Origin: Brienomyrus brachyistius
Taxonomy: Eukaryota; Chordata; Actinopteri; Osteoglossiformes; Mormyridae
Length of the DNA stretch: 64,000 bases
Assembly: GCF_023856365.1 (NCBI RefSeq)
Contig: NC_064533.1
Location: 32,784,118 to 32,848,117 of the forward strand
Direction: 5' to 3'
The notes below the pieces were generated by a model. That model saw nothing but the letters and a program-made list of their open reading frames with translations. It had not been told where the DNA came from and ran no database searches. A program made the position numbers and the translations under genes. Below are positions 37,352 through 60,408 of the stretch, in pieces; position 1 is the first letter of the stretch, and each line of letters begins with the position of its first letter.

Positions 37352-40300
37352 ATGCAAATAATAACTGTCTTATTTGAGTTCGAGGTCGTTTTAGAAGAGG
37401 CCTTCTTCACTAAAAATGCCGAAAGAATTAGTGATGCTCTTCTTGAAGAGAGAACCTCCAAGTCTTTGGTAAACCGGATGGATAAAGTAATTAGTGAGGT
37501 AAACGTCCTTTAATAACTTTGTTTATAAATGTTTACAGTCATTTAGCAGCCTGAGGTAGTGAGTCACTATTTTCATAAATTCTATTTTAAAATTTTTTTA
37601 AGATTATTTAAATCTTTTTAAAATGCATTGAAGGAGCTTGGCAGGAGTGAGTTCGCCAAGGTCTTTCTGCTTCTGAGAGCCATTGAAAACGTGTGTCAGA
37701 GTGATGAAGACCTCATCCAGTCCTTCATCCAGCATGGTCTTATCGTAAAGATAAGTGATACACACTGGTTTATTTAACACGTGGCAGAATATGCCACAAA
37801 ACACATTTTTGACCGATGCTCTTTGTACTGCACATGTTGGCCTGGTTTGAAAGAGCCGTGGAGTTTTTGAAGGTAAAGGATCTACAGTACCAAAAAGCGC
37901 TATCAAACTTAATTGAAGCATTCTACGACACCTCCATGGTGAGTGACCTGTGCTCTCCCCTTGGTGCCTGTGAAGGCTGCGCTTCCTCTGTTACATTGCT
38001 GTGCTCATCACATATCCTGTCTAACTTGCCCTTTCTCTTCCCTTAGAACATCTGTCGGATCAGCTTGCAAGGTTATTCTTATTTTCCTGCATTTCTCTCC
38101 CTTCATGCCATTAATGCAGGTGCTTTATCATATTCAATTCCTGTTTACCGTTTCTCCGCCTTGCTCTTTCAGGGAAGTCCCAGATCCATGACATCTTTGT
38201 GCTGCGATTCGGCGCGCTCGTCACAGACACCGACGTACAGTTTGACCTTCGTTTAGAGGTGAGGTCATTTTGATGTGACAGTATGTGAACGGTGCCTAAA
38301 ATGTGACACCCTGTGTTCATAGAGTCATATGTCAATAAGCAGGTGAGTCTCTGACAGGATTGGTTAGTAATAGCAGAGGTGACTTTTCTGTCGTGTTATG
38401 CGTGGCCTTCTGTGTGCATTGGGCTACATCAGAAGCACCAGATGCTACATTTTTCCATAGCATGCTGATAGTTGTGCATCAGCATTGGCTAACTCCTTTC
38501 ACATAATTCCAGGCTATTCGCACAATAAATTCAATCCTTGACGGAGCTACCAAAGAGGAGAGGAAGAGGCTCAGTCTATCTGAAGACCACTGCTTACTCC
38601 TGTAGGTTTCTGTTGTATGGCTCATTGATTAAAATAGCTGAAGCCAAATGCTAGTATAGAATTTTCTACAATGTCTGAAGTTGCTGCCCTCTAGTGGAGC
38701 TTTAAAAAAAGTCCTGTCATGGATTTGGTACATTTTCTCCCTCCCCAGTGAAGAACTGGCTAAAGTGATTGTGAATGTTGGTGGTAAGTATGTTGTACAC
38801 TGATATTTATACGTTTGAGACTCAGTCGTGGTGATATACATCTGCGGGTTTTAATGTGGAGTCTGAAGGCAGCATGGCCCCCGTTCAGACTACGAAATGC
38901 AGGTGGCCGTCTCTGAATCGCTCTGCCGCATGACTACCAAGAAGTGGAGAGAGGAGCTGGTTCACAAGTGGTTCCCCAACAGAGTGTTTGCGGACGCCTT
39001 CAAATCAATCAACGACCGGGAATTTGAGACTGTAAGTTTGTTTCTTAGTTTTTATGATGTGTATGTGTGTGTTGGTTGATTTTTGACACGGCAGTAATAT
39101 GCAAAAACCCAAAACCCTTTTTTTTTTTTTTTTAAAAGGATTGCAGAAAATTTCTCAACAAACTGAATAGCCATTTTGGAGATGAGCGAAGGTATATCAC
39201 AGCTTGTCCACCCAATACTTCCACATTGCTGTAATATATTTGCAATATCTTAGCATTTTATCTGCTACTTTAAAAAGACTTCTACCCTACAATTAAGTAT
39301 TTTATGCAAATATCCACTACACTGTGCTAGTATCCACACTCTTCCTTGTCTACCAGCAAAAAAGTGTGGTATATGTTGTTACCACCCTCCAGGCCAGGGC
39401 TATGCAACTCACGGATCAGCCCCTGCTGATTTTCCAGCCTTCATTTACCCATGAACCGGGTGTGAAGCCTCTGGCCAATCAGAATCAGTAATTATTAAAT
39501 GAGCTACCTGGGAGAACTGAAAACACGGCCTGGATTTGGAATTGAGGTCCAGATTTGAATAGTCCTGCTCCCAGCCAAATGATAGGCTTGGCCCAGTCAG
39601 ACCCAGGGCACTATAGTACTACTGTCAATTTATCTCAGTCTTCCGAGAAAGAAGAGGCAATGCAGCCAGTAAACATGATCAGATGATGTTTATGGATGTC
39701 TGGAAATATAGGTCACTTGACATCTAAGTCTGTTTGTAAATTTCCGTTGTTTCTGTTCCATTCTGCTGGACAGGGTGTTTACATTTCCCTGCATCCAGGC
39801 CTTTTTAGACAAGACTGAGGTGAGTATTGATACAATCAGCTGTTCAGATTGTATTCATTCACACATCATAGTATAAGTTAAAGCTGAATATAGTCATATC
39901 ATCATCGTATGATGCTTAAATAGATCTTTGTTCATTATAACTTCATGTCTGTAGCTATTTAAACCAGACGATGAGAATCTCGAAAGGTTCTGGGTAGATT
40001 TCAACCTTGGGACATGCTGCATCAGCTTCTTTGTGAATGATCCAGAGGTAGGATCACATTGGTTTTTTTTTGTTGTTGATGGAAACAAGCGTAATGACAT
40101 CTCCATCGTCTGCTTTAGATGCTCTGAGGTTTGTTATAAGTGACTCGCTTCTTGTGTTTCGTCATGCTGTTGTGCAGGGAGCTCTTTGGGAGTCAATAAA
40201 CTTGCCAAAAGCTGCCATCAGTGATTATTCCATCAAAGGTAAGCAGTCAGTTTTAACCCCAGAGTCATGCTAGTGTCATTCACAACATGCGTTTTATAAA

Positions 40301-43300
40301 GAAGAGAAGATGTAGTGTATGTGCTGCCAGTAATTCGGCTTTGACTCCTGGCCAGGTGTGTGCGATCCTGTGCCTTTTTCTGTGTTGGCAGAAAAAGATG
40401 ACCAGAAAATCCTGACTGTTCGAATGGAAATTCCTGTCGCTCACATCAACATAAAAGGAAGAACTGTGAAAATCATTTTTGAATCGCAGTATGACATCCA
40501 GAATGCAGTCAGACGTGTGCTTGGAGACAATTTACAATTGGTAATACGTTCACATTGTAAAGTATGCCTTTGTAGGTTTTAGCTGGCTTATGATGTAGAG
40601 TAAATTGTAACTTCACAGAGTATTCAGATTTATGTTGCAAACTAGTGAGTACTGTATTCAGATAAAATGAAATGGTTGCTTTTCCATAGTGAAATGAAGC
40701 CTTACATGGGCACATGACTGATGCATTACCTTCATGTTCCAGCAAAGTACTGAGGGACAGTCCGTGAGCAGAGATCTTCTCAATGATGAGTATTTTATAC
40801 ATAGTATTTTAGAGTATTTTATTTAATGCTCTCTCTACTTCAGAACCCCAGTCCTCTTCTACTGTAAAAAAGTAGGCATTGTCTGTGTGTCAGTCCAGAA
40901 TTTCCTTCAGACGGATAATATTTTTGAGTGAAGTACTGTAACACACTTCCTTTCCAGTTGCTCGGACCCAGGCTGTTTAGATGCTGCTGATGTAAGTGCT
41001 GAACTGAAACTGCCTCTGTTTTAGAGCAGTCACTGTTTGTTTGTAAAGGAGGTGACACTTTGTCCTTTTACAGGCGACTGCTGTCAATGATGATGATCAG
41101 AACTCACCCACATCAGCATCGTGAGTCATCTTTTCATAATGTGCTCTTTTGCATTGACCCATGTGGAGTATTTAAACATCTCCTCGTGTGCTTGGTGTCT
41201 CCAGGAAGAACGCCGAGTTCCTTCATCTGACTGATGAGTCAGAAACAGAGGTTTGCTTCTTGCTTTAAGAAGTATTATGGGGTGTTGGTGGAGGGCAGGG
41301 GGTGGTAACACAGCTTGACATGCTCTTTACAAGCCATGCTGCATGTATTTTTTGGGTGACGGATATTTGTTTGTGTACGGTGGATTTGGTAGGTTTCATA
41401 GCAGTGCTTCTGTGAGGTAGAAATTTTGTGTGTGTTTTAATAAAAGGTCTGCTCAAATCCTGAGGTCAGCAGAACTGCTGTATTACTGTTGCAGTCGGGA
41501 CCCCAAAAACTGCTCTGAGGGCACCTGATAAACAGCTGACCCTGTGCTCTGTGCCCAGGCTTTGCTCTCAGCTATGTCTGTGTCTCAGTACCCATAAGAA
41601 AAGTTTGTAATGTTATACAGATGTTCCTCTACTTATGAACGAGTTGTGTTCTGAACGGCCGTTCGTAACTTGAAATGTTCGTATGTCGTTATTCAATATC
41701 ATTAACGGATATACGCAAGTACAAAGAAGTAGGATGCTGGGAGTTCGCACGCTACGCTGCTACGCGGCGGAAGTAGCGGCCAAAAGTTGTACTAGGCGGA
41801 ATTGGCCGTAGGAAAAAAAAAAAAAAAAAAGATGTTGCGGACAGGAAACAGGAGCTCTACAAACATAATTTGGACTTAGTCATCTTCGTTCGTAAGTAGA
41901 GGAGCGTCCGTACTGGCGTAACGGCCAGGGCTGGTCCTGCTTCTGTTCAGTGTGCATTGCAGTATATATTTGGACTGGCACAAGTTAATGGTGCAGTATC
42001 TCAGACTAAGTGTGCCATGTCAAAGGGATTTCCACATGGCAGCAAGACGGACAGCATGTCCTTCCTGGCAGCTTTCAGGAGCTACCAGGTCAGTGTGAGG
42101 GCCAGAATCACTCATTAGAATCATCGGTCACTCGTTAGTTAGTGATGCTCCTGCTGATCCTTTGTTGTTCTCCATGAGCTATTTTAAACTGCGCCCCCTG
42201 TCTTCCCCTCAGCTGGCGATGACCAAAAAGAGACTCTTCAGTCTGTCTGCTTCCTCAAAAGGGTATGTTCACATTTTTGAGGTCTTTTTCCCATAACACT
42301 GCTGAATGAGAAGCTGCAGGATGGATCACATACAGAAGCTGCCACCTTCTTAATACATATGGCAGGAAGACTGACTAATCGTTGTGTTTGAATGGCATTC
42401 TGTTTTGCTCTCCTGTCATGTATCCAGCTTAGCCTTATCTTCCCCTTTGTTTAAAGCAGCTTGTATGTGGAATAATGTTGCCCCAGACTGCACATGCTGC
42501 TTATGTGTTTATGTTGATGTTCTTCCTTTCTGATTTTAATGCACAGGTTAGTATCACTTTGCACAAAGGTCAAAAAAGTTAATGAAATGCTGGACGATTC
42601 TGCCTAAATGTTGCAAGACAAAACAATTTGAAAATACCCAATTCAAAGGTTCTGTTCTCATCTTATGCAGAGCTGCAAAGTCCCTCCAGGACACGGGAGA
42701 CAAGCCAAAAGAATCCCGCAAGGTTAACCGACTGTTCAGAGTGGTGTTGGGCGATTTGTCATACAAAGTCACCACTAGGTGGCCAACTTGAGAATGAGAA
42801 ATCAAAGGGCTCTTTGGTCACACCTTCTGTCACTGCAGGGTCATCAACCCAAGGCTGCTGCTGCCTTCTCTGAGAGCAACAGCAGTCCAACTCGGGGAGG
42901 AGTAAGCGACAGTTTGCGTGTGAAAGAGCTGCTGAGGTCAGACTACACCAGGAAGAAGCCCAAAGCTAAGTCCGCTCTGAGAAGTATGCTGGCTGCCAAC
43001 GTCGCTTCACGTTGGATTCCCTGCAAAACGTCATGTGATTGTCTCTCTTCATTCCCTTCAAGTTCTGCCCCGGTCCTCACCTAGTAGTGCTGAGGAACCT
43101 GGCACCATCAAGGTAAAGTGTTTTTTCCATTGAGGGAACTGTTTACTGATCAACAGATGAGTTGAGATTTTTGAGAGCGTTCTAATTTCACATCCTCCCT
43201 CCTGCTGCCCTGATGTGTGGCACGTTACAGGACAGAAGACTTCTAAAGTTCTTCCAAATTCAGAGATCTTAAGGCTTTTTTTTCCCCCAAGATTATTTAG

Positions 43301-46300
43301 TCAAAAGTAACCTTGGCGGATGAGATCTGTCTGCCTCCTGTTGCATCAAATACATTTAAGTGATCTAAGTTATGATCGATGTTTTTCTTCAGAATTCTGA
43401 AATTGGCCTCAGTCAAAATATGTTGCAATCATTTTCTCAACAGCACTCAACACCAAAGACTGCAAGCATTAAGCAAAGCGGAGCTGCCGGCCTCAAGCCC
43501 ATAGTCCAGCTCCGAGAGCTGAGCTTGGAGTATTCTCTCATTTCAGCACAAAAGTTTGAAGCCCATGTGGAAGGTCAATTGTTTTCCTAGATCATAAATG
43601 AATTTGTTTTGTCAGGGTAAAAACATGTGCATTGCTATTCTTACTAAAACAATACATGTTTCATTATTTACCTGCTGGTTGAGTCTGCACAGGAGATTGT
43701 TCTGAGCAGTAGACTTAACCGTGTCCTTTTTCTCCCAGGACTTGAGAAGACTATCCTGGAAGACTCAGTATTCATGCCAGATGATCAGGATGGATCCCCT
43801 ATTAAGGTAGCTCTGAAGAAACTATGCATGGCCATTAAAGTATTGTCCTATTTTGTGTTTTGCATGTAATTATTCACCAGTCATACTGAACTGGAATTTC
43901 ATAGAAATACCATGCAAACTCCTTTGGACATGGGTAACCTAATGTAAAATTGAGTGCTGTAAATGTTTGTCCACCATTGGTTCTCTTTACTAATTTTAAT
44001 GTGCACCAGAAAAACTCTCCTAGTGTAGTTCAAAAGTCTCCGGGAGCAAGAAAAAGGAAGCTTGAAACTCCAGGTGTGTGCCGCTTCCTGTCTGCCAGTT
44101 GTTCTTTACAATCCTGATGTCTTCAATTCCATTTGTATATAAAAAATGTACGGACAGCTAGGTTAGTGTAGCCCTGTGGGACTCCTGAAACTCTGTAATG
44201 TTGTTTTTCTTCTTTGCAAAGTGTTGGATTCAGGCATAGGACCAGAGAAGTGGCTGTCAACAATGGAGGACCAGGGCACCGCAAGCCTCAAACCCAGAGG
44301 ACTCCACCCCCCAGGCACCCCAGGGGCTACTGGGGGCATGTTTCTATAGATATCCTCACTAATTCCATGGTTTCAGACATTCTTATTGAATACAGAGTAA
44401 CAGTGTTTAATTAGTACATATTGGTGAACAAAGGTTGTGTGAAATATTAATTCACTATTTACTCGCAGTTATGGACACGTCGTTCCTCTGTTTAATGCAC
44501 TGTGTAATGGTAGTTTTGGACACACCATTCCCCAGTGTAATGCAGCGTATGCTCGCAGTTGGTGACACGCTGTTCCTCTGTGTGATGTGACTGTTCCCCT
44601 GTGTAATGAGGCATATGCTCACAGCTGTGGACACGCCGTTCCCCTTGTGCAACGCGCCATATGCTCGCAGCTGTGGACACGCCGTTCCCCTGTGCAACGC
44701 GCCATATGCTCGCAGCTGTGGACACGCCGTTCCCCTGTGCAACGCGCCATATGCTCGCAGCTGTGGACACGCCGTTCCCCTTGTGCAACGCGCCATATGC
44801 TCGCAGCTGTGGACACGCCGTTCCCCTTGTGCAACGCGCCATATGCTCGCAGCTGTGGACACGCCGTTCCCCTGTGCAACACGCCATATGCTCGCAGCTG
44901 TGGACACGCCGTTCCCCTTGTGCAACGCGCCATATGCTCGCAGCTGTGGACACGCCGTTCCCCAGCGCAACGCGCCATATGCTCGCAGCTGTGGACACGC
45001 CGTTCTCCTTTAGTTTCTCTCATTTCCCTTCAGCCTCCCTGCTGGGTCTGGGTGCAGCTTTTATTTCCTTCTCCTTAATTCCACACAATGGGACTGTGGC
45101 TAACAGCCAGGCTGGCATTCTTGCTCTGCCAAGTCCTGCCCTCGCCTTTTGAGGCTGAGCTTGTGTTTGTGCCTCTTTCATGCCTTTAGGAAAGGACACA
45201 CTGGCTCATAGGCCCGTCACCCGCCTCCCAGGCTCAGCGTTAATCTTATCCATTCTGCTACATTCATTTACGTATTCTAACCACAGTGCCCTTACTCAGG
45301 GTTAGAGTTACTTTTAAGCGGAAGACGTGCAAAAAACTCGGAGATACTTGGAGAACGACAGAAAATGAGCATCGTCCTTCTCTACCTGTATGGTGTATTA
45401 CCTTTGTGTGTTAATACATTTTTTCCATCACTAGAGAGGATCACTAAAGTCTTTGTAGAAGCCTCTGAGTCGGACACTGAGATGGCTTCTGGGGTAACTG
45501 CTGCCTTTCATTCGTTCAAAAAACAGCTAAAGGACCACTTCTCGGTAAAGACCATGACCATCTATTCAAACTCTGCTTGCAGTCATGTGACAGGAACTCA
45601 GAATCCATACCAAAGCTTAAAATTGTAACACATTGTTTCTCTGGGAATGAAATGTCATTTTAAAAGACATTTTGAGCAGTTTGCAAGATGATTTTTACGT
45701 GGTTTTTTGTGGTTCTGGACAAACATTGAAAAGATGAACCATGTTGGTCTGGTGTCCAATTTGACTTTCAATTTACACAAGCATTTTTGTACTCTAACCA
45801 AAACCACACAGTATTAAAATGTTTGTCTTGTGAACGGTGTCAGGTGACTTCTGTGTATAATAGTGCTCCCATTTGTCAGTCCAGGTATCGGAAAATAGAA
45901 ACCCAGTCCATGGAGTCTCTCCTTGACTGTCAGGAGAGTGTTAGGACACTGCTGAGCTCTGTACACGAGTACAGGTAAAGTACATCATTCTGGAGAAGAG
46001 CAGCTAGTGCTCAACTATCAGTGGTTTAGAGCAAATGAGATTAATGGATGTTTTAATTATGGAAAAATACTATCGGCCTAGTCTGTGCAGAGTCATTGTT
46101 TAAGAGAGACATGCAGGGGCAGCTTATCAGTAATCTAACTGATCATAACATGTTTTTTGAGTATCTCTGCCTGTCCACAGGCTAAAGCACTTGGAGACCT
46201 TTCAAGCCACTGTCATCAATGAGCTGGCTCACCTAGAGCAAGACTGTCGCTCCCTGAAGAAGATCGAGAGGGAAATCATGGTCTGTATTCTTGAGTTTCC

Positions 46301-47201
46301 AGTGCTCTGCTTTTGTAAAGCTGCAGTGTAATAGTGTTATAAGCAGTGTCCGTCTGGGCTTGGCATTCTCCAAGTAGTATGTCAAGCATCAACCACTGAT
46401 TATTGGAAAATCCTCCAGTCAAATGAGAAACTTGCAGTCATGACATCATGCAAGGTTATCAATATCAGCAATACGTGTGTCTGTTCACAGAACTTCTGGA
46501 AGGCGGAATCCAAAGTGGTGACAATGTTCTGCGAGAAGCAGCAGCATAGGTGAAGAGGAGCTCATCATATCCACATGGTCAAGCCGATATATTCAATTAT
46601 CGGCAACAAATCAATATTTCAGGAACTGCCTTAACGTAATGTTAGTCTGTATGCTGTAAATGGTCATTATGACGGGGCCATTTTGTGTGTGCGTGTCTCC
46701 CCTTCTCTCTCTCCTACCGCTTTGCAGGTTGCGGTCGCTGGAGCTGGTTAAAGAAGCGGTCCAGAGTCCAGCCGCGGAGGATGTGGCTTCTCAGGTCAGG
46801 TGAATATTGCTTATATGCTGCAGTGTGATTAGATTACTTATATTGTTTACTACCAGCACCTCATTTCCTTACTTTGGAGAGAATTCTCTCTGCTATTTAA
46901 GTGGGTATAGCATCAATTTTTGTGTTGGCATTTCTGCAGTTCAGGCACCTGCTCACATGTTGGCCTATACATTCCTAGAAAGCAAAACTAAAATCCAATG
47001 GAGGACAATTTTTAGTTGGCTGCACTCGCACGTTGTTGATAACCGTGAACATTAAAAGGAAGCTGTGACCACTGTGCACTCACAGCAAGATGGCTGCCAC
47101 CCAGAATTTGCAGACGTAACTTGGTTTTCCTCTTACAGGGAATCTCAATGGAAGACAGGACGACAAGTTATTCCACAGAAAGCACCAACTTGGTTACTTA
47201 G
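37352..47201 (+). CDS. sycp2l: Synaptonemal complex protein 2-like, about 33 exons
   Basis: Meiotic chromosome-axis/centromere-associated protein of the SYCP2 family. Exons: 37352-37498, 37634-37750, 37834-37938, 38047-38071, 38173-38258, 38513-38601, 38749-38783, 38889-39031, 39139-39191, 39774-39819, 39955-40047, 40178-40238, 40392-40540, 40743-40763, 40844-40863, 40958-40991, 41074-41120, 41205-41250, 42005-42088, 42213-42262, 42671-42722, 42839-42983, 43063-43112, 43393-43573, 43739-43806, 44010-44073, 44222-44339?, 45435-45544, 45880-45974, 46181-46280, 46491-46549, 46728-46794, 47139-47201. Phases agree everywhere except 44339/45435. The N-terminal helical (ARM-like) part has [10 protein letters not shown] and [20 protein letters not shown]. 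An Spt16M-like domain follows at about residues 283-383 ([10 protein letters not shown]). The middle is a disordered Ser/Lys-rich linker and the C-terminus is a coiled coil. Placement beside elovl2 and gcm2 favours sycp2l over sycp2. The ATG at 37352 is in frame but unproven; an upstream exon may exist. Confidence 0.88.
37634..37750 (+). CDS. sycp2l: sycp2l exon ending at a probable AT-AC donor
   Basis: Encodes [19 protein letters not shown] and on to IQHGLIVK, matching the SYCP2-family motif G-L-I-x-K just before M-x-A-W-F. The donor that keeps the motif whole is aag|ataagt, not the gtaaag six bases earlier. Confidence 0.8.
37834..37938 (+). CDS. sycp2l: sycp2l exon beginning after a probable AC acceptor
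   Basis: Starts ATG TTG GCC TGG TTT ([12 protein letters not shown]), the conserved block that follows G-L-I-x-K in the family. The in-frame TGA at 37810-37812 and the absence of any AG between it and the ATG exclude a canonical acceptor. The exon ends atg|gtgagt. Confidence 0.8.
38047..38071 (+). CDS. sycp2l: sycp2l 25-nt micro-exon
   Basis: A strong pyrimidine tract and cccttag acceptor precede 25 nt encoding NICRISLQ plus one base. It joins in phase to the next exon (G-K-S-Q-I-H-D). The donor caag|gttatt is weak. Confidence 0.7.
39395..39567. mobile_element. Possible hAT-type MITE in a sycp2l intron
   Basis: The ends CAGGGCTATGCAACT and (inverted) CAGGACTATTCAAAT form imperfect terminal repeats around a non-coding 173-bp body. 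Confidence 0.45.
41618..41910. mobile_element. Mariner-type MITE in a sycp2l intron
   Basis: Terminal inverted repeats of about 25 bp (left CTCTACTTATGAACGA, right inverted CTCTACTTACGAACGA), flanked on each side by TA. The body is 293 bp, non-coding, with an A-tract. Confidence 0.75.
44465..45005. repeat. 45-bp minisatellite in a sycp2l intron
   Basis: About nine near-identical 45/46-bp units (CATATGCTCGCAGCTGTGGA...CGTTCCCC) at 44606-45005, preceded by decayed units from 44465. The period of 15 codons leaves several frames on both strands open; these are not genes. Confidence 0.92.
45435..47201 (+). CDS. sycp2l: sycp2l 3' exons, C-terminal coiled coil
   Basis: Six exons (45435-45544, 45880-45974, 46181-46280, 46491-46549, 46728-46794, 47139-47201) encode an acidic/coiled segment: [67 protein letters not shown], ending STNLVT. 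Heptad-like hydrophobic spacing fits the homo/hetero-oligomerising C-terminus of SYCP2-family proteins. All internal junctions are GT-AG and in phase. Confidence 0.85.
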
Positions 47202-47409
47202 ACCTTCGTAAATAGCGCTGTTGGTTTGCTTGGGATACCGTGTGTGTGTCTGCGTGTGTGTCGGCTGTCAGCTGCAGGGACAGGCTGTCACCCAAGTCCA
47301 TTTCAAAGGAGCACCAAGGCACATCTGAAATATTTCTACTGAAATTAGAAATCAGTCGCTAACTGAAGTGATCATGGTGAATTGCGCAAACCTTCCATGT
47401 ATCTTATGT

Positions 47410-47415
47410 TTTATT
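47410..47415 (-). terminator. Possible elovl2 poly(A) signal
   Basis: A minus-strand AATAAA, about 615 bp past the elovl2 stop. If used, the elovl2 and sycp2l 3' UTRs would overlap. Confidence 0.25.
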
Positions 47416-47742
47416 TCTTCCTGTACTGTTTTACAGCCACCTGTATACATATCACTTTCCTAAACTGACCATGTATAAACTCAGTGTAAGACACAAACAT
47501 TTTTAAATTTGTTTTCTAAAATAATTTAGTTAAATGAATTTACCTCCACGTGGTCTGCACCAGTAATCTAAGTCAACAAAGTGTAAGTGTAATTCACCAG
47601 AAGGGGCTGTGATTTAAGGCATTTTGATTTGAATGACTGCTGGCATAGTTTGCCTCCTACTGGTCACACACACCTGCTATTGCTTGTCTTGTTCATAGAC
47701 AGCAGCTTTAAAAGGTGGTATTTAAAAAAAGACCTGCTGCGT

Positions 47743-47748
47743 AATAAA
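47743..47748 (+). terminator. Possible sycp2l poly(A) signal
   Basis: A plus-strand AATAAA, 542 bp after the sycp2l stop and before the convergent elovl2 stop. Confidence 0.3.
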
Positions 47749-48029
47749 AATGTTCCTTCAAGCATTTTGCCTGTGCATGTTCCACCTAAATGTAAACTGA
47801 TACAGAGCAATGGTTCTAGATGGTGCATGAAACGATGGAAACCGCACTGTGGTGCATACAGCATCACATATGAGTTAAAAAAAAAAATAGCACAATATAT
47901 AAAAGGAAGTACAAAGAATTCTATATAAACCTCAGTACAGAGATTGTACCACTGCTTTACTGAAATGTCTTAGTCCAGCCTTGGATTGTGTTACCTTAAT
48001 TCGCCCCCTCCCATCCTGACCTATCCAAT

Positions 48030-58936
<10,907 letters not shown>

Positions 58937-59250
58937 GTTCACCCGATACGAAGCAGGTTGATCGATCCCTTTTAGGAGAAACAGTGTTACAAAGAGTTAG
59001 GACACACAAGTTGCTGGCCAGCGCACCGCGGCGGGCTCCACCGGACAAAGGCGCTCGGCTGCAAGCCGCGAACCCCAGTGAACCGCAAACCTGCGTGGAG
59101 CCGAAGAAGGACGCGCCGTGCAGCCAATCAGCGCTCGAGCTGCGATAGTTCTGGTCTCAGCATCACGGGCGGGGATCGAACCATCACCCGGAGGAGCCGG
59201 AGCGGTCGGTGAGTGGACGGCGAGCGGGGGTGGGCTTCTGCTCTGTGCCG
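58937..59250 (-). promoter_or_regulatory. elovl2 GC-rich promoter / 5' UTR
   Basis: A CpG-rich block, roughly 58990-59280, in otherwise AT-rich DNA directly upstream of the proposed elovl2 ATG. A CCAAT box (plus-strand 59124-59128) is present and no clear TATA box. ELOVL2 promoters in mammals are CpG islands; equivalence here is inferred. Confidence 0.55.
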
Positions 59251-59699
59251 TCCTTCCAGTCACAGCCAGGCGCTCAGGGCGCACCTATTACAGCGAAGCA
59301 GTTCCTCTTATCGTGGACCCTCCTAAAATTGCATTGCAGTTTAAATGCATATTTTTAATAGAAAAATTCCTGATGCTCCACTTTTTACTGTAAGTTGTTC
59401 ATTGTACACCAATACTGTTCAATAAAAAATCGATTGCGATCATGCTAATACGAATGCTTGTTCCCGTTTCCATTAATGGTATCGTAAATCGAAGTGAAAC
59501 AGTCTCAGGTATATTTGCGTTATTGATCAGTAGTCGTAAAACAGCACTGACTGTTCGCGCTTTGTCATCCAATGAAATACTGAGACTGCCTGGAATTGTA
59601 ATTTTCTGCTAATATGAAGATGGGTGTATTTATACAGCCGCGGAGGAACTTAAGATATTTCTGCATTTTTAAATCCTGGTTTAATCGTGGTTCTGTTGG

Positions 59700-60090
59700 C
59701 AGAAGATAGCAGTACAGAAGAACACGATGAAGCAGGAGACAGTGAACTAGCCAGATAAAGTGTGGAAGTGACTTTCTAATGCCAGAGATGACTGTCAACA
59801 TCTCCGACAGTTTCTCATGAATCGGAGGATGACATCAAATGACCTTCAAAAGGAATGGGAAACATTAAGTGCAGGTGTGAAGTGCACTGCTAGGACAGTT
59901 TGTATGAGGCTCCTAGAAGCAGGATTGAAGTTCCAAAAAGCAAGGAAGAATTAATGAGAAGCAGGGAAGAACCAAGCTGCAGCTTGCAAAAATATATATT
60001 ATTCACAGACACACACCCATAAATTGAGAAATGAGTGAAACAAGAAATTGTGCTGTGGTCTCTTAATTTTTTCCATGGCTCTATGTCCCT
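59700..60090 (+). pseudogene. Tc1/mariner-like internally deleted fragment
   Basis: Encodes a broken HTH piece (RDDCQHLRQFLMNRRMTS, DLQKEWE, GVKCTARTVC, RLLEAGLK). It then jumps to what looks like a terminal repeat (gtgctgtggtctcttaattt). No catalytic domain remains. Confidence 0.6.
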
Positions 60091-60408
60091 GATTTGTAGA
60101 ATTTTCACCTATATTATCAATCACCTCTAGCAGATAAAGTGAGAATATGGTTTATAAAAACAGATTTGTACTGAAGCTACACAATATCTATCTTTCCAGT
60201 CGCATCATCTGTGGTCTATGTGAACTAAGTTGCCCCTTACAAAAAGTTAGTTAAGTCAGTATGGTTATACTGGCACTTTCAGTGCTTTTCTGTTTTGTGC
60301 ATGGTTCATTTATGGCATGATGACATAGCCATACACTTATGGTGTATGTTCCTAGTAGGCTATTTGAACAATATTTTATTTTATGCTATGGTACTTTGTT
60401 CTGATACC

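Noticed and set aside
37745..37750. gtaaag as a canonical donor for the sycp2l exon
   Set aside because: Its use would delete the conserved x-K residues, and no AG acceptor restores frame with the next exon.
44606..45005. Regular repeats considered as a CRISPR-like array
   Set aside because: Units are contiguous with no unique spacers, in a vertebrate intron.
44455..45152. Five overlapping 134-171-codon frames
   Set aside because: A 45-bp satellite inside a sycp2l intron; all frames open together.
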